From contig NZ_JBEPTK010000001.1 in the NCBI RefSeq assembly GCF_040549485.1, positions 372,001 to 436,000 of the forward strand: DNA of 64,000 bases, given 5' to 3'. This stretch comes from Constrictibacter sp. MBR-5 (GTDB taxonomy: Bacteria; Pseudomonadota; Alphaproteobacteria; JAJUGE01). Below, in pieces: positions 63,592 to 64,000 of the stretch (the stretch's first letter is position 1; each line of letters begins with the position of its first letter). The position numbers and the translations under genes were made by a program. A model generated the notes under the pieces. That model was not told the origin of the DNA. It worked only from the letters and a program-made list of their open reading frames with translations, and did no database searches.

Positions 63592-63830
63592 ACCGCTTCT
63601 CCCTGACGACGATCCCGCCCATGCGGGGGATCCCGGCGGCCGGACCAGAATAAACCCCTGTCCGCACCGCGCCCCAAGAACGATATGGCCCCGCCATCAC
63701 GGTAAAACAGCGCGCATTCTCACGAACAGGCGCCACTTCATGTAATTATCGTGCCGCTCTTGTTTTCGGCCCCGCAAAAGAGAACCCTGGCAGGACCGGC
63801 AGAATATCTGTCCGACCGAGGGACTTTTTC

Positions 63831-63968
63831 ATGGCATTCGCCGAAAATTCGCCGCCGCCGCGTCATCCGTGGCTGCTCAACTGGATCCGCCTGAACGGCA
63901 ATGCGCTGAGTTGGATCCTGCTGCTGGTCGGGCTGCTCCTGGTGGGGAGCCTGGCGGGCTTCCGCTGA
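63831..63968 (+). CDS. Single-helix small membrane protein
   Basis: A 45-residue product: a polar, Pro-rich start with an Asn-Trp-Ile-Arg motif (HPWLLNWIRLNGNALSW), then one membrane helix (ILLLVGLLLVGSLAGF). The ATG at 63831 follows a weak GAGGGA about ten bases upstream. Unknown function. Confidence 0.5.
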   Translation: MAFAENSPPPRHPWLLNWIRLNGNALSWILLLVGLLLVGSLAGFR

Positions 63969-64000
63969 GGGCGGGCGGGCTTCCGCGGCGCGGGGAGCAG

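Overview
The window is about 64 kb of high-GC chromosomal DNA from a flagellated alphaproteobacterium. Order Rhodospirillales is my best guess; I cannot name a genus. Pointers are the SciP (DUF1153), FlbD and GapR (DUF2312) homologues, which are alphaproteobacterial regulators, the flagellar gene order around them, sigma-54-type flagellin promoters, a CC0125/CC1285-type lipoprotein and a DUF6481 protein.

Layout. 1-12 kb: housekeeping and mixed metabolism, namely the end of an unknown gene, xerD-type recombinase, accA, an SPW-repeat membrane protein with a manganese catalase, a lipase-like hydrolase, a divergent MFS/AraC pair, a GH13 glycosidase and a metallo-beta-lactamase-fold hydrolase. 12.5-18.9 kb: accessory segment ending at a tRNA-Ser(GCU). 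It holds a compact RiPP operon (HPr-kinase-like protein, sulfotransferase, PqqD-like recognition protein, asparagine-synthetase-like lactam synthetase, 50-residue precursor), a tail-collar-domain protein, and three decayed genes. 19-30.5 kb: small-molecule genes (GST, sensor kinase, fused oxoprolinase, GapR, thioesterase, MarR with MATE efflux pump, TauD-like protein, DsbA-like isomerase). 31.3-53.3 kb: flagellar cluster with two flagellins (each followed by a fliS-type chaperone), fliD, fliK, flgD, flgE, sciP, fliF, fliG, fliH, fliN, a motA-like gene, flbD, flhA, flhF, flhG and an unknown Pro/Ala-rich protein. 53.3-64 kb: lipoprotein, two alpha/beta hydrolases, an AT-rich island with one AIPR-family gene, a YqaA-type protein, a translationally coupled pair (large membrane protein plus periplasmic solute-binding protein), and small secreted or membrane proteins.

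The most unusual object is the RiPP operon at 12505-16665. Its precursor looks like a lasso peptide: leader Tyr-x-x-Pro-x-Leu followed by LDVEET, and Glu at position 9 of a proposed 15-residue core that ends in Ser. The neighbouring HPr-kinase homologue fits C-terminal Ser phosphorylation as known for paeninodin, and the sulfotransferase suggests a second tailoring step. No leader peptidase (B2) gene is present. Where it would be expected, a 21-codon frame remains whose start resembles B2 N-termini. No ABC exporter is visible either.

The flagellar cluster appears to carry its own control circuit: FlbD (sigma-54 activator), two good sigma-54 promoters in front of the flagellins, and SciP (CtrA antagonist) beside a candidate CtrA box upstream of fliF.
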